Shown here: in pieces, positions 20,899 through 29,000 of the stretch
How positions within the stretch are numbered: the stretch's first letter is position 1
How the letters are laid out: each line of letters starts with the position of its first letter
IMG/VR virus record: IMGVR_UViG_3300034062_006549
Span: 1-58,071 of that record
Length of the DNA: 58,071 nt
DNA from: a virus
Strand: one strand, 5' to 3'
Position numbers and translations under genes: made by a program
Notes under the pieces: model-generated
Seen by the model: the letters and a program-made list of their open reading frames with translations, nothing else
Database searches by the model: none
Told to the model about the DNA's origin: nothing

Positions 20899-22962
20899 AT
20901 GAGTTGTTTTTGTCCATCGGGTTATACCCCAACCATAGATTCAGATGATTGTATATATACAATAACTGCCGCAACAAGTGGTGGTACATATTTTTATACT
21001 GGTGTCGCTGCGGTTGATGTAAGTGTTTATTGTAAGTTTGGTGTTTTTTTCTATGAAGATATTACAAACTTATCATTTCCAATAACCACTTCAGGCACAA
21101 CCGGAACAACAACAACTGAAAATGGTACTTCATTATTTAGCACCCAATTTATGGTTGATAATAGTGGAAGAATTTTAAATATTCAAGCCGGTGGTAATGG
21201 TGCTCCATATGGACCAACATCAATACAAAATAGTTTATGGGGAACAGGAATTGGTACTAGTACTGGTAGATTAAATAACGCAGGTATTTGGGCAACATCA
21301 GTCGTTCCTGGTGACCCAATAGATGAATGGTTAGGATTTTCATATTGTTTAGATATAGTTTCTGGTGGAACTTATTTTATTGGTGTCGCTTCAGATAATC
21401 TTTTCAAATTAACATTAAACAATCAATTATTAGTTCAAAGTAATACAACAAATTTTGATTATAGTGCTCCTTTAGGTATGCCTGGTACATATATTGGGTT
21501 TAATAGTTGGAGTGTTTTCCCAATTACTCTAAGTTCAGGTCTTAACATAATCCAAATGGAATCCTTGAATTTAACAGGTAATCCTTTATCAAATTATGCG
21601 GCCTTTGCTGCGGAAATATATTCAGGTTCAGTTTCTACATTGAGTGGTTATACAAGTTATTCTCAATTAAGTGCTGATACTATTTTTACAACATTAGATT
21701 TTATTGGCCAAGATATTCCGTTATCATCAAGTGGCGCAACAACAAATACGGGTTATACTTGTCCTGATGGGTATTCATTATATACTTGTAGTGGAACACC
21801 ATATTGTATTTTTATAGATAAGGTAGGATTAATTAGTTTTTGTATAAGTGACACTGGATTAGGTTATGATGATAACTTTACACTTTCAGGGACTTATAAT
21901 TCAGAACCATATTGGAGTGGTAGTTCAACTAGTAGAGTTATCTATTTAACTTCAGGTGGGATGTGGTGTTTATCTGATACTTTGGGTGGAACTTGTCTTT
22001 TGGAAGGTGCTTACCCTTGTACTTCAACTTGTCCTGATTTGTGTGATACATATTTTAGTGAGGGAGTTTGTCCGACACCAACACCAACACCTACAATTAA
22101 TTGTTCAGTATTAGATTTTACCGCAATATTTGATTGCGAAGTAACACCAACACCATCTATTACCCCAACATCAACCACTACTCCAACACCTACCCCAACA
22201 CCAACACCAAGTGATCCTTGTGGTGGTAGAGCGGTAGATGTGACAATAACTGGATATACACCAACTCCAACACCTACAATTTCAGTGACACCAACAATGA
22301 CACCTGAAATAACAAGACCTTGTAATGTTAATGGAAATGTTACATTTAATATTATTGACGCTTACATAGAATGTCCAAGTAGTAAACAATTCCAAGATTG
22401 TGAGACTGGTAAAATGTATTATACTACTAAAAAGTTAATAGTTCCTTCAGGTGATGTTTTAGCCCCATTTATGGTTTTCAAAGCTGATGTAAATGGTGTA
22501 TCAAAATGTATTTCGTTTGTTGGTATCAATATGTTAATAATTGGTGTTGATGATATTGTTTTAGTTGATGGTGTTTTAGGATACTCAAACTTAGGTGAAT
22601 GTTCTTTATGTACACCAGATATTCCTCCAACACCAACTCCAACAATGACACCTACAATAAGTCTAACACCTTCGGTAACACCAACTATTTCAGCACCTAT
22701 GGGTTATTATGTTTATAGAAATTGTAATACTTTAGTTTATTTAATTCAAACATCTCCAGGTCCTTCTATAGTACCAGGTCAAACATTCTCAAATCCTTCA
22801 TCAGAATCATTTGGTGATTGTTGGTCGTTTGAATTCTATTCGGCAACTTATCCAACGTTATCACCTAAGGCAAGTTATACTTACTTATCAGGAAATAATT
22901 TTACAAATTTAGGTACAACAATTTATTCAGATTGTGTCTCTTGTAATGCAAGTTCAGGATAA
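20899..22962 (+). CDS. Large Thr-Pro-linked adhesin or tail-fibre protein, 687 aa
   Basis: Residues 1-265 form a PA14/GLEYA-like beta domain. Markers are FGVFFYEDITNL, GRLNNAGIW, GGTYFIGVASDNLFKLTLNN, QLLVQ and WSVFPITLSSGLNIIQMES. Three later Cys-containing beta modules are separated by Thr-Pro linkers ([10 protein letters not shown]-type). Such PA14-like domains bind carbohydrates. No signal peptide is present, as expected for a phage virion protein. It is a paralogue of the protein at 26229. The likely role is a fibre or decorating adhesin, which is inference. Confidence 0.75.
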   Translation: MSCFCPSGYTPTIDSDDCIYTITAATSGGTYFYTGVAAVDVSVYCKFGVFFYEDITNLSFPITTSGTTGTTTTENGTSLFSTQFMVDNSGRILNIQAGGNGAPYGPTSIQNSLWGTGIGTSTGRLNNAGIWATSVVPGDPIDEWLGFSYCLDIVSGGTYFIGVASDNLFKLTLNNQLLVQSNTTNFDYSAPLGMPGTYIGFNSWSVFPITLSSGLNIIQMESLNLTGNPLSNYAAFAAEIYSGSVSTLSGYTSYSQLSADTIFTTLDFIGQDIPLSSSGATTNTGYTCPDGYSLYTCSGTPYCIFIDKVGLISFCISDTGLGYDDNFTLSGTYNSEPYWSGSSTSRVIYLTSGGMWCLSDTLGGTCLLEGAYPCTSTCPDLCDTYFSEGVCPTPTPTPTINCSVLDFTAIFDCEVTPTPSITPTSTTTPTPTPTPTPSDPCGGRAVDVTITGYTPTPTPTISVTPTMTPEITRPCNVNGNVTFNIIDAYIECPSSKQFQDCETGKMYYTTKKLIVPSGDVLAPFMVFKADVNGVSKCISFVGINMLIIGVDDIVLVDGVLGYSNLGECSLCTPDIPPTPTPTMTPTISLTPSVTPTISAPMGYYVYRNCNTLVYLIQTSPGPSIVPGQTFSNPSSESFGDCWSFEFYSATYPTLSPKASYTYLSGNNFTNLGTTIYSDCVSCNASSG
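22073..22690 (+). repeat. Thr-Pro codon repeats (ccaacacc-type) in the first adhesin gene
   Basis: Short tracts of CCAACACC(A/T) repeats at about 22073-22096, 22142-22211, 22259-22310 and 22626-22690 encode Thr-Pro linkers. The same DNA repeat occurs in the genes at 26229 and 29001. Confidence 0.8.
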
Positions 22963-22989
22963 TAAAAGATATGTAAATTTCTTTTGTTG

Positions 22990-22997
22990 TATTTATA
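22990..22997 (+). promoter_or_regulatory. Candidate late promoter element
   Basis: TATTTATA followed by GAAAAATTAAAGG, 13 bases before the ATG at 23011. It falls in the 48-base gap after the 687-aa gene. Confidence 0.45.
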
Positions 22998-23010
22998 GAA
23001 AAATTAAAGG

Positions 23011-23310
23011 ATGCGTACTTTAGAATTTACAAGTGTCACTGGGTTGAACCAACCTTATACTATATACGTTTGTAATGTATTTGGTGGGGATTGTGTATTA
23101 GTCGCATATTTTTCAACGAATGTACCTCCAAACAATTTATTTGTCTTACCACCAGTTTTTGATACAGCCCCAGCAATTGGGGTTAAAGTAATTACAAGTG
23201 ATGGGTGTGAAAGATTTAAGATTTTATATTGTAGTGAAGATATTAAAGAATTTATGGATTTAGATGATTTCTTTTTTATGGATGGAATTGGTTATTTCTT
23301 TATGTCTTAA
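23011..23310 (+). CDS. Small beta-rich structural protein, 99 aa
   Basis: The first 70 residues (MRTLEFTSVTGLNQPYTIYV, CNVFGGDCVLVAYF) match the pattern of the 71-aa protein at 20680: a first strand, an IYVC strand, and a Cys-x-V strand. The C-terminus (DDFFFMDGIGYFFM) is an extra aromatic tail. It is likely a small structural or accessory subunit of the fibre cluster. It is preceded by a late-type motif and separated from the next gene by only 21 bases. Confidence 0.6.
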   Translation: MRTLEFTSVTGLNQPYTIYVCNVFGGDCVLVAYFSTNVPPNNLFVLPPVFDTAPAIGVKVITSDGCERFKILYCSEDIKEFMDLDDFFFMDGIGYFFMS

Positions 23311-23311
23311 G

Positions 23312-23319
23312 TATTTATA
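23312..23319 (+). promoter_or_regulatory. Candidate late promoter element
   Basis: TATTTATA followed by AATAAAAATAG, 12 bases before the ATG at 23332 and one base after the upstream stop. Confidence 0.45.
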
Positions 23320-23331
23320 AATAAAAATAGA

Positions 23332-23979
23332 ATGGCATTTCTTACTGATAGAACTTTAGCAACAGGTGTTACCCCAAATGATTTAATTCATATTGTTATT
23401 ACAGGTGACACTTCTCAAAATCCAGCTGGTTCATCATATAAAGCGACAATGGGTCAAGTAATTGACTTGATAAATCCAACTACTTTGACTGGAGGTACTT
23501 ATGATTCAGTCACAGGTTCAATTACTTTTTATGATGACACTGGTGGGAGTTTTATTGTTACTGGTTTAGTCACAGGATTTTCGGATACTTTTGTAACAGC
23601 TTTTACTTATAATAACGCGAATACATTTACAATAACTGAAAATGATGGGTCAACTTTTAGTGCTACTATAGATTCAATTACTGGTATTACATATTATGAA
23701 GCGACAACAGGTATTACTACTTCAGCAACAACTTTAGTATCGGGTTATAGTTATAATGGAATTAATTATTTGGGGAATGTGGACTTAACTTTATTTTCAC
23801 CAAACTCCTTAGATGGTTTAAAAATTATAGTCAAAGATGAAGGTGGAAATGCTGGTTCAAACAGAATACGAATAGCTCCATCAAGTGGAACAATAGATGG
23901 AAACTCTTACATTGATATGAACATAAACTATATGTCACTTACATTTGTGGCAAGAAATAATAATTGGTGGTTAATATAA
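23332..23979 (+). CDS. Phage tail-fibre-like protein, 215 aa
   Basis: The protein has an N-terminal head (MAFLTDRTLATGVTPNDLIH, VVITGDTSQNPAGSSYK), then a Thr/Gly-rich beta body (TLTGGTYDSVTGSITFYDD, then TGFSDTFVTAFTYN) and a compact tip (TIDGNSYIDMNINYMSLTF, ARNNNWWLI). The repetitive GTYD/ITF pattern and the tip are typical of Bacteroidota-phage fibres. It is likely a distal fibre protein. A one-base gap separates its stop from the following virion gene, so both are co-translated. Confidence 0.65.
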   Translation: MAFLTDRTLATGVTPNDLIHIVITGDTSQNPAGSSYKATMGQVIDLINPTTLTGGTYDSVTGSITFYDDTGGSFIVTGLVTGFSDTFVTAFTYNNANTFTITENDGSTFSATIDSITGITYYEATTGITTSATTLVSGYSYNGINYLGNVDLTLFSPNSLDGLKIIVKDEGGNAGSNRIRIAPSSGTIDGNSYIDMNINYMSLTFVARNNNWWLI

Positions 23980-23980
23980 T

Positions 23981-25195
23981 ATGGCATACATTTTTAATAA
24001 TTCAGTAAAGTATTCGGATGGTCCTAACTTAGACGCTTTTGGTCGTTTAAGAACTGCCGCAGTACAAAATCTTTTGGATATCAAACATACATTTGATAAA
24101 AACCCACTTCAAATTAGTGAGGTTACGGCTGGTACTGCTACATCAATATTTGACCAACAATACGCAAGAGTGAGAATGTCAACCTCAGCTAACAATGACT
24201 TGGTTATTCGTAAGACTAAAACACATCCAATTTATCAACCAGGTAAAAGTCAATTATTTGAAGGTAGTTTTAGTAATTTTCAAATAGAACCTAATGTAAT
24301 TAAAAGAGTTGGGTGTTTTCAATCAACAACGGGTTCACCTTATAATTCGGTATTTGATGGTTACTTTTTGGAAAGTAATGGTGTTACTAGTGCAATAACA
24401 TTTAATATATTCTTAAGTGGTTCTTGTACTTTTAGTGCTGACTCAACAACTTGGAACTCAACCGAATTCGACCCAAATAATTTTGATTGGGCAGAAACAA
24501 ATCTAATGACAGTAGATTATCAATGGTTAGGTGTAGGTAGAGTGAGATTTGGTATGGTTTTATCAGGTCAAACATTCTATTTTTTAGATTATACCGCAGC
24601 AAACAATATACCAACTGTTTATATGTCCTCACCGAATCAACCAATTAGATACGAAATTAGACAAGTTGGTGTTGGTTCAGGTTATTTTGATATGATTTGT
24701 TCTCAAACTTCAACAGAAGGTGCCCTAAATGGTTTATATTCAACAGTTTCAATTCCTTACACCGCAACAACCACGATGGCTACCTCAGGTACAAAATATC
24801 CATATATTGGATATAGATTAAAAGAAAATTACATTGGTGTAACATCTCAGTTTGACACAATCAGTATCTTAAACACTTCAAACGATAATTACTTGTTGAC
24901 AATGGAATTCAATCCAACATTATCTTCAACACCAACTTGGACTGATATTCCAAATTCACCTTTTCAATATTCTTTAAGTGATGGAACTCCAACAATAACA
25001 ACACCAGGACACGTAATGACATCTCTAATTGGTGAGGCTGGTACATCTGCTTTAACAACCACCAAATTAGATGACAATCAAATAAGAGTTGGTTCAAATG
25101 TTAATGGTACTAGAGATGAAATGTGGTTATGTATAACACCATTAAGTAATAGTGCCACATTCATTGGTGCTGCTGATGTTTTATATTATTTATAA
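23981..25195 (+). CDS. Virion structural protein of the DAFGRLR type, 404 aa
   Basis: The N-terminus contains NSVKYSDGPNLDAFGRLRTA, a DAFGRLR motif that I recognise from large-phage structural proteins. The rest is beta-rich with little low-complexity content (for example YQWLGVGRVRFGMVLSGQTF) and ends with an ADVLYYL strand. It is probably a decoration or tail component, and its exact position in the particle is unknown. It is tightly coupled to the fibre gene upstream and followed by the glycosyltransferase gene after 29 bases. Confidence 0.65.
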   Translation: MAYIFNNSVKYSDGPNLDAFGRLRTAAVQNLLDIKHTFDKNPLQISEVTAGTATSIFDQQYARVRMSTSANNDLVIRKTKTHPIYQPGKSQLFEGSFSNFQIEPNVIKRVGCFQSTTGSPYNSVFDGYFLESNGVTSAITFNIFLSGSCTFSADSTTWNSTEFDPNNFDWAETNLMTVDYQWLGVGRVRFGMVLSGQTFYFLDYTAANNIPTVYMSSPNQPIRYEIRQVGVGSGYFDMICSQTSTEGALNGLYSTVSIPYTATTTMATSGTKYPYIGYRLKENYIGVTSQFDTISILNTSNDNYLLTMEFNPTLSSTPTWTDIPNSPFQYSLSDGTPTITTPGHVMTSLIGEAGTSALTTTKLDDNQIRVGSNVNGTRDEMWLCITPLSNSATFIGAADVLYYL

Positions 25196-25224
25196 AGTCA
25201 AATAATCCTCTATATTTTTTTAAT

Positions 25225-26202
25225 ATGGAGGATTTAATTTTTGTAACCGCACAACCTGACGTACCTTACTTCCATTGGCAAGTTAGAGTTTATGTCCACA
25301 ACTTTATTGAGATGGGGATTAACCCAAACCAAATACACGTAATATTTGGGATTATGAATCAACAAACAGACCCAAGTTATGATTCATTAAAATTAAAAGA
25401 ATTGGGGATTAATATCCATTATTATAAAGATGAAAGAAAATTCAAACATTATATACCTAGTATAAAACCTTTTTTAATCTACAAGTGGTTGGAAGAATAT
25501 CCTTCATATGGTAAACTAATATTCTTACATGATGCGGACATTGTTTTTAGAAAACTTCCTAACTTTGAAAGTTTAATAAAAGATGATATTAATTATTTAT
25601 CTGACACCATTGGTTATATTGGTTATAACTACATAATTGATTGTTGCAATCGTTATGAGAAAAGCCATCCAAATTGTTCAAAACAAAAACTTTTGGATAA
25701 TATGTGTGATGTTATTGGAATTGATAAAGAAGTTGTTAAATCAAATCAAAATAATTCTGGTGGTGGACAATATTTGATTAAAAATTCTGATTTCAAACTT
25801 TGGGAGAAAATATACATAAATTCTACCGAATTGTACGATAAGATATGGGATTATCACACCAAATATCCAATAAAACCAGGTGAAATTCAATCTTGGACTG
25901 CCGAAATGTGGTCATTACTTTGGAATTTATGGTATTATGGTTTTGAAACAAAAATTTCAGATGAATTAGATTTTTCTTGGGCTACTGATAGTATTGATGT
26001 TTATAATAATAAAAACATTCTCCATATGGCTGGTGTTACTGAGAATCTAAAAACAAAAAAATTCTTTAAGGGGGATTTTATTAATGTGAATCCATTAAAC
26101 AAACTAAAGGAAAATATTGGTTTTTTTGATTATATCGATAAAAATAGTTCAACGACCGAATATATAAAAATAATGAAAACTATTGTTGAAAATGGTTTCT
26201 AA
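25225..26202 (+). CDS. GT-A fold glycosyltransferase-like protein, 325 aa
   Basis: Residues 1-80 have a nucleotide-binding start (DLIFVTAQPDVPYFHWQVRV). Next come KLIFLHDADIVFRKLPN, with a DAD (DxD-type) metal motif for sugar-nucleotide binding, SGGGQYLIKNSDFKLWE and the acceptor-side helix TAEMWSLLWNLWYYG. The order fits a GT-A enzyme and the GGG...EMW pattern recalls plant-type peptidyl glycosyltransferases. No membrane segment is present, so it acts in the cytoplasm. It lies between two Thr-Pro-rich adhesin genes, so those proteins are the natural candidates for its substrate. That is inference. Confidence 0.75.
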   Translation: MEDLIFVTAQPDVPYFHWQVRVYVHNFIEMGINPNQIHVIFGIMNQQTDPSYDSLKLKELGINIHYYKDERKFKHYIPSIKPFLIYKWLEEYPSYGKLIFLHDADIVFRKLPNFESLIKDDINYLSDTIGYIGYNYIIDCCNRYEKSHPNCSKQKLLDNMCDVIGIDKEVVKSNQNNSGGGQYLIKNSDFKLWEKIYINSTELYDKIWDYHTKYPIKPGEIQSWTAEMWSLLWNLWYYGFETKISDELDFSWATDSIDVYNNKNILHMAGVTENLKTKKFFKGDFINVNPLNKLKENIGFFDYIDKNSSTTEYIKIMKTIVENGF

Positions 26203-26205
26203 ATC

Positions 26206-26213
26206 TATTTATT
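26206..26213 (+). promoter_or_regulatory. Candidate late promoter element
   Basis: TATTTATT followed by AAAAAAATAATA, 15 bases before the ATG at 26229, in the gap after the glycosyltransferase gene. Confidence 0.45.
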
Positions 26214-26228
26214 AAAAAAATAATATAA

Positions 26229-28244
26229 ATGAGTTGTAATTGTATTCTACCATTTATGGTAAATGCTGCCGGTAATGGTTGTGAACAAATAACTATAACC
26301 TCAGCAACTATACCACCAATTTTAAGTACTGCAGTATTTCCAACCACAACAAGTGGTAGGTGGGGTACTATGGGTATTGTAGTATATGAAGATATTACCA
26401 ATTTACCAAAACCAATAATATTATCATCAGATATAAGTAATGGTGGTGTATCAACTAGATCAAACCAATCACTAAAAAAATGTACTTTTTTCAGACATAG
26501 TGGTAACCCTTTACAAGGATTCCAAACTAACATTTTAAGTTTACAAGTTGGTGGTCCTGGTTATGGATTTGCTCAAGATTTAATAAATCCTCCAACTTTT
26601 TATGGTCCTGCTATTGAACGGGGAGTTATTGATACTACAGCTGCTGGTTGTAATACGAGTTGTTATCCATCGTATGCACGTACTTGGGGAAATCAATATG
26701 GATGGAATTCAAGTGGTGCAATATGTGGTCCGACATGTAGAGCAGGAAGATTGGGTAAAGCAGGTATATGGGGATCGGGTTTAGGTTTAAACAATTGGGT
26801 TGGTTTTGTTAGTTGTATTACTTTAGCTTCTACTCAAACAATATACATTGGTATGGCCGCTGATGATGATTTTAGATTTTATTTAAATAGTCAATTATTG
26901 GTTGAGGGTGTTTCACCATCATCTATTGCAGGTTTAACCGCCTATGGATTGACCCAAGTTATAGGTGTTTCAACTTCCTTAAATTGGAACGTATTTCCAA
27001 TTACTCTACAAGCGGGTACTTACACATTTTCACTTGAAGCAAGAAATCTTGCTTCTGATGGTATATTAGGTGCCGAAATATATACTAATGTTAATGATGT
27101 TCAGGATTTCAGAACTATGACTGTTCAGGCAGGACCGAATTCTATTTCAAATTATTTAGCTTTTTCAACATTAAATAGAATTGGCCTACCATTTCAATCA
27201 GGCCAAATAACTTGTCCTAATGGATTCTTCCTAACTAATTGTGGTGGTGAAATAAGATGTCAAAGAATTACGACAACAGCTTGTGCTGCTCCACCACCAT
27301 CACCTTCACCAACGCCAACAATAACACCAACACCTACTAAGACACCAACAAGAACACCAACTCCAACACCCACTAAAACTATAACACCAACGCCTACTCA
27401 AACACCTGGTGCTTCGCCAACGCCTACACCATCCATAACACCAACGATAACACCAACAATTACACCAACGATTACACCAACGTCATCTGCAACTCCAACT
27501 CCAACACCGACACCAGTGTATGATTATTTGCAATTTGGTTATGTTCAGGCAAATGAATGTGATGTTATTACAATTTACCCTATGGGTGTAAGTTGTATTA
27601 CAACACCTGTTACAGGAAAACCAGGTAATTCAAATGGTATTATTGAGTTATCAATAACTGGGGGTACTTTACCATATACCATAACTATGACCGATTCAAA
27701 TGGTGTATCATCATTAGTTGGTCAAGTCGTTTATAATTTACCTGCAGGTACGTATAGTTTTGTTATTGTTGATTATTTCAGTGATTTTACTGCAACAACA
27801 ACTTGCACAATTGAAGCTCCAACTCTTCCACCAACTCCAACACCTACACCATCAAATGTACCTGTAACTTGTTTCTGTATGAAATTTAATATATGGACTT
27901 GTTCTAAGACAGCTTCGGATTCTGTTGTTCTTACAAGAACATTCTGTCAGACTATTGATGTATTTGGAGAACCTGCTTGGTTATCAAATACTGGAACTGA
28001 ATTAATATATTTTGATAGTACTGATAATAGATATGAAATGTCGGGTTCAACATCAAGTATTATAAATAGTACACCATTTTTAAGTACGGTAGGTATTCCT
28101 TGTAATAGTATATTTAATACTATTGCTCAACCAAATTCACCAACATTATTTGACGAAATAACCACACAAAGTAATTGGTCTTTAATAAATAATGTTGCAG
28201 GAAATAAATCTCTGAATTGTAAAATAAACTCAGGTAGTTGTTAA
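26229..28244 (+). CDS. Large Thr-Pro-linked adhesin or tail-fibre protein, 671 aa
   Basis: A paralogue of the 687-aa protein. Shared markers include an MSC-x-C start, [48 protein letters not shown] and [20 protein letters not shown], which fit a PA14/GLEYA-like domain. It has an extra Cys-rich insertion ([25 protein letters not shown]). A long Thr-Pro linker covers about residues 355-430. A SprB-like unit ([20 protein letters not shown]) and a Cys-rich C-terminal module follow. The protein probably binds host surface glycans. Confidence 0.75.
   Translation: MSCNCILPFMVNAAGNGCEQITITSATIPPILSTAVFPTTTSGRWGTMGIVVYEDITNLPKPIILSSDISNGGVSTRSNQSLKKCTFFRHSGNPLQGFQTNILSLQVGGPGYGFAQDLINPPTFYGPAIERGVIDTTAAGCNTSCYPSYARTWGNQYGWNSSGAICGPTCRAGRLGKAGIWGSGLGLNNWVGFVSCITLASTQTIYIGMAADDDFRFYLNSQLLVEGVSPSSIAGLTAYGLTQVIGVSTSLNWNVFPITLQAGTYTFSLEARNLASDGILGAEIYTNVNDVQDFRTMTVQAGPNSISNYLAFSTLNRIGLPFQSGQITCPNGFFLTNCGGEIRCQRITTTACAAPPPSPSPTPTITPTPTKTPTRTPTPTPTKTITPTPTQTPGASPTPTPSITPTITPTITPTITPTSSATPTPTPTPVYDYLQFGYVQANECDVITIYPMGVSCITTPVTGKPGNSNGIIELSITGGTLPYTITMTDSNGVSSLVGQVVYNLPAGTYSFVIVDYFSDFTATTTCTIEAPTLPPTPTPTPSNVPVTCFCMKFNIWTCSKTASDSVVLTRTFCQTIDVFGEPAWLSNTGTELIYFDSTDNRYEMSGSTSSIINSTPFLSTVGIPCNSIFNTIAQPNSPTLFDEITTQSNWSLINNVAGNKSLNCKINSGSC
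27291..27518 (+). repeat. Long Thr-Pro codon repeat in the second adhesin gene
   Basis: About 228 bases of CCAACxCC-type repeats encode the longest Thr-Pro linker of the block. A shorter copy is at about 27829-27858. Confidence 0.8.
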
Positions 28245-28248
28245 TATT

Positions 28249-28974
28249 ATGCCTATATTCAATACTATAACTCTTAATCAAACAAATTGTTCTTGTGATG
28301 CAGGAATAACAATTAACACAAGTGGTGGAAATCCACCTTACTCATATTCAATTGATGGTGGTATATCCTTTAGAAATTCCCCAATATTTACAAATATGTG
28401 TTCGGGAAATTACGTTGTAATTGTAAAAGATGTGAGTGGAGAAACATCAAATAATTTTATAACAATCAATCCACCACAAGATAAGATTGCATATAATGTT
28501 TATTTATCAACTTCAGAAAAAATAACACAAGAATCAAATAATTTTGTTTCAAAACAATACATAACAACATTAAATTTCTTTCCAACATTACCTGATAATG
28601 TTTCAGTAACTTTTGATTTAATACATTCAAATATTCAAAAGTCAGGACCTAATGATTACTCATTCTCATCAACAACAACATCAGTTTTGGATATCAATAT
28701 GGTAACAACCTCAAATTCATATTCAGGTTCAACAACTGGTTTGACAAATAATTTGAATAGTGGTTGTCAGAGTGAAAATGTATATATAACAACATTTATG
28801 GAGGGTTGGAATTCATTAACGATGACGAATAGTGATTCATTTGTATTATCAACAACAACAAATCTATATAAAAACGAAACTATACTATGTTACATTGGTA
28901 CAAGTGATGAATATTTTTCAATTTCGAATTTAAGTATAAGTGGTTGTACTTGTTGTACAATTGTGACATCATAA
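28249..28974 (+). CDS. SprB-repeat containing protein, 241 aa
   Basis: The N-terminal unit (NCSCDAGITINTSGGNPPYS, then YSIDGGISF and GNYVVIVKDVSG) is a SprB-type repeat, as found in Flavobacterium gliding adhesins. The C-terminal 150 residues are a second beta domain (NVSVTFDLIHSNIQ, TTFMEGWNSLTMTNSDSF) ending in a Cys pair, GCTCCTIV. No signal peptide is visible. The gene starts 4 bases after the paralogous adhesin stop. A role in host attachment is likely from domain content. Confidence 0.65.
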   Translation: MPIFNTITLNQTNCSCDAGITINTSGGNPPYSYSIDGGISFRNSPIFTNMCSGNYVVIVKDVSGETSNNFITINPPQDKIAYNVYLSTSEKITQESNNFVSKQYITTLNFFPTLPDNVSVTFDLIHSNIQKSGPNDYSFSSTTTSVLDINMVTTSNSYSGSTTGLTNNLNSGCQSENVYITTFMEGWNSLTMTNSDSFVLSTTTNLYKNETILCYIGTSDEYFSISNLSISGCTCCTIVTS

Positions 28975-28989
28975 AAAAACAAGACTATA

Positions 28990-28997
28990 TATTTATA
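28990..28997 (+). promoter_or_regulatory. Late-type motif adjacent to a start codon
   Basis: TATTTATA ends three bases before the ATG at 29001. The arrangement suggests a leaderless or nearly leaderless message if the site is active. Confidence 0.3.
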
Positions 28998-29000
28998 GGC

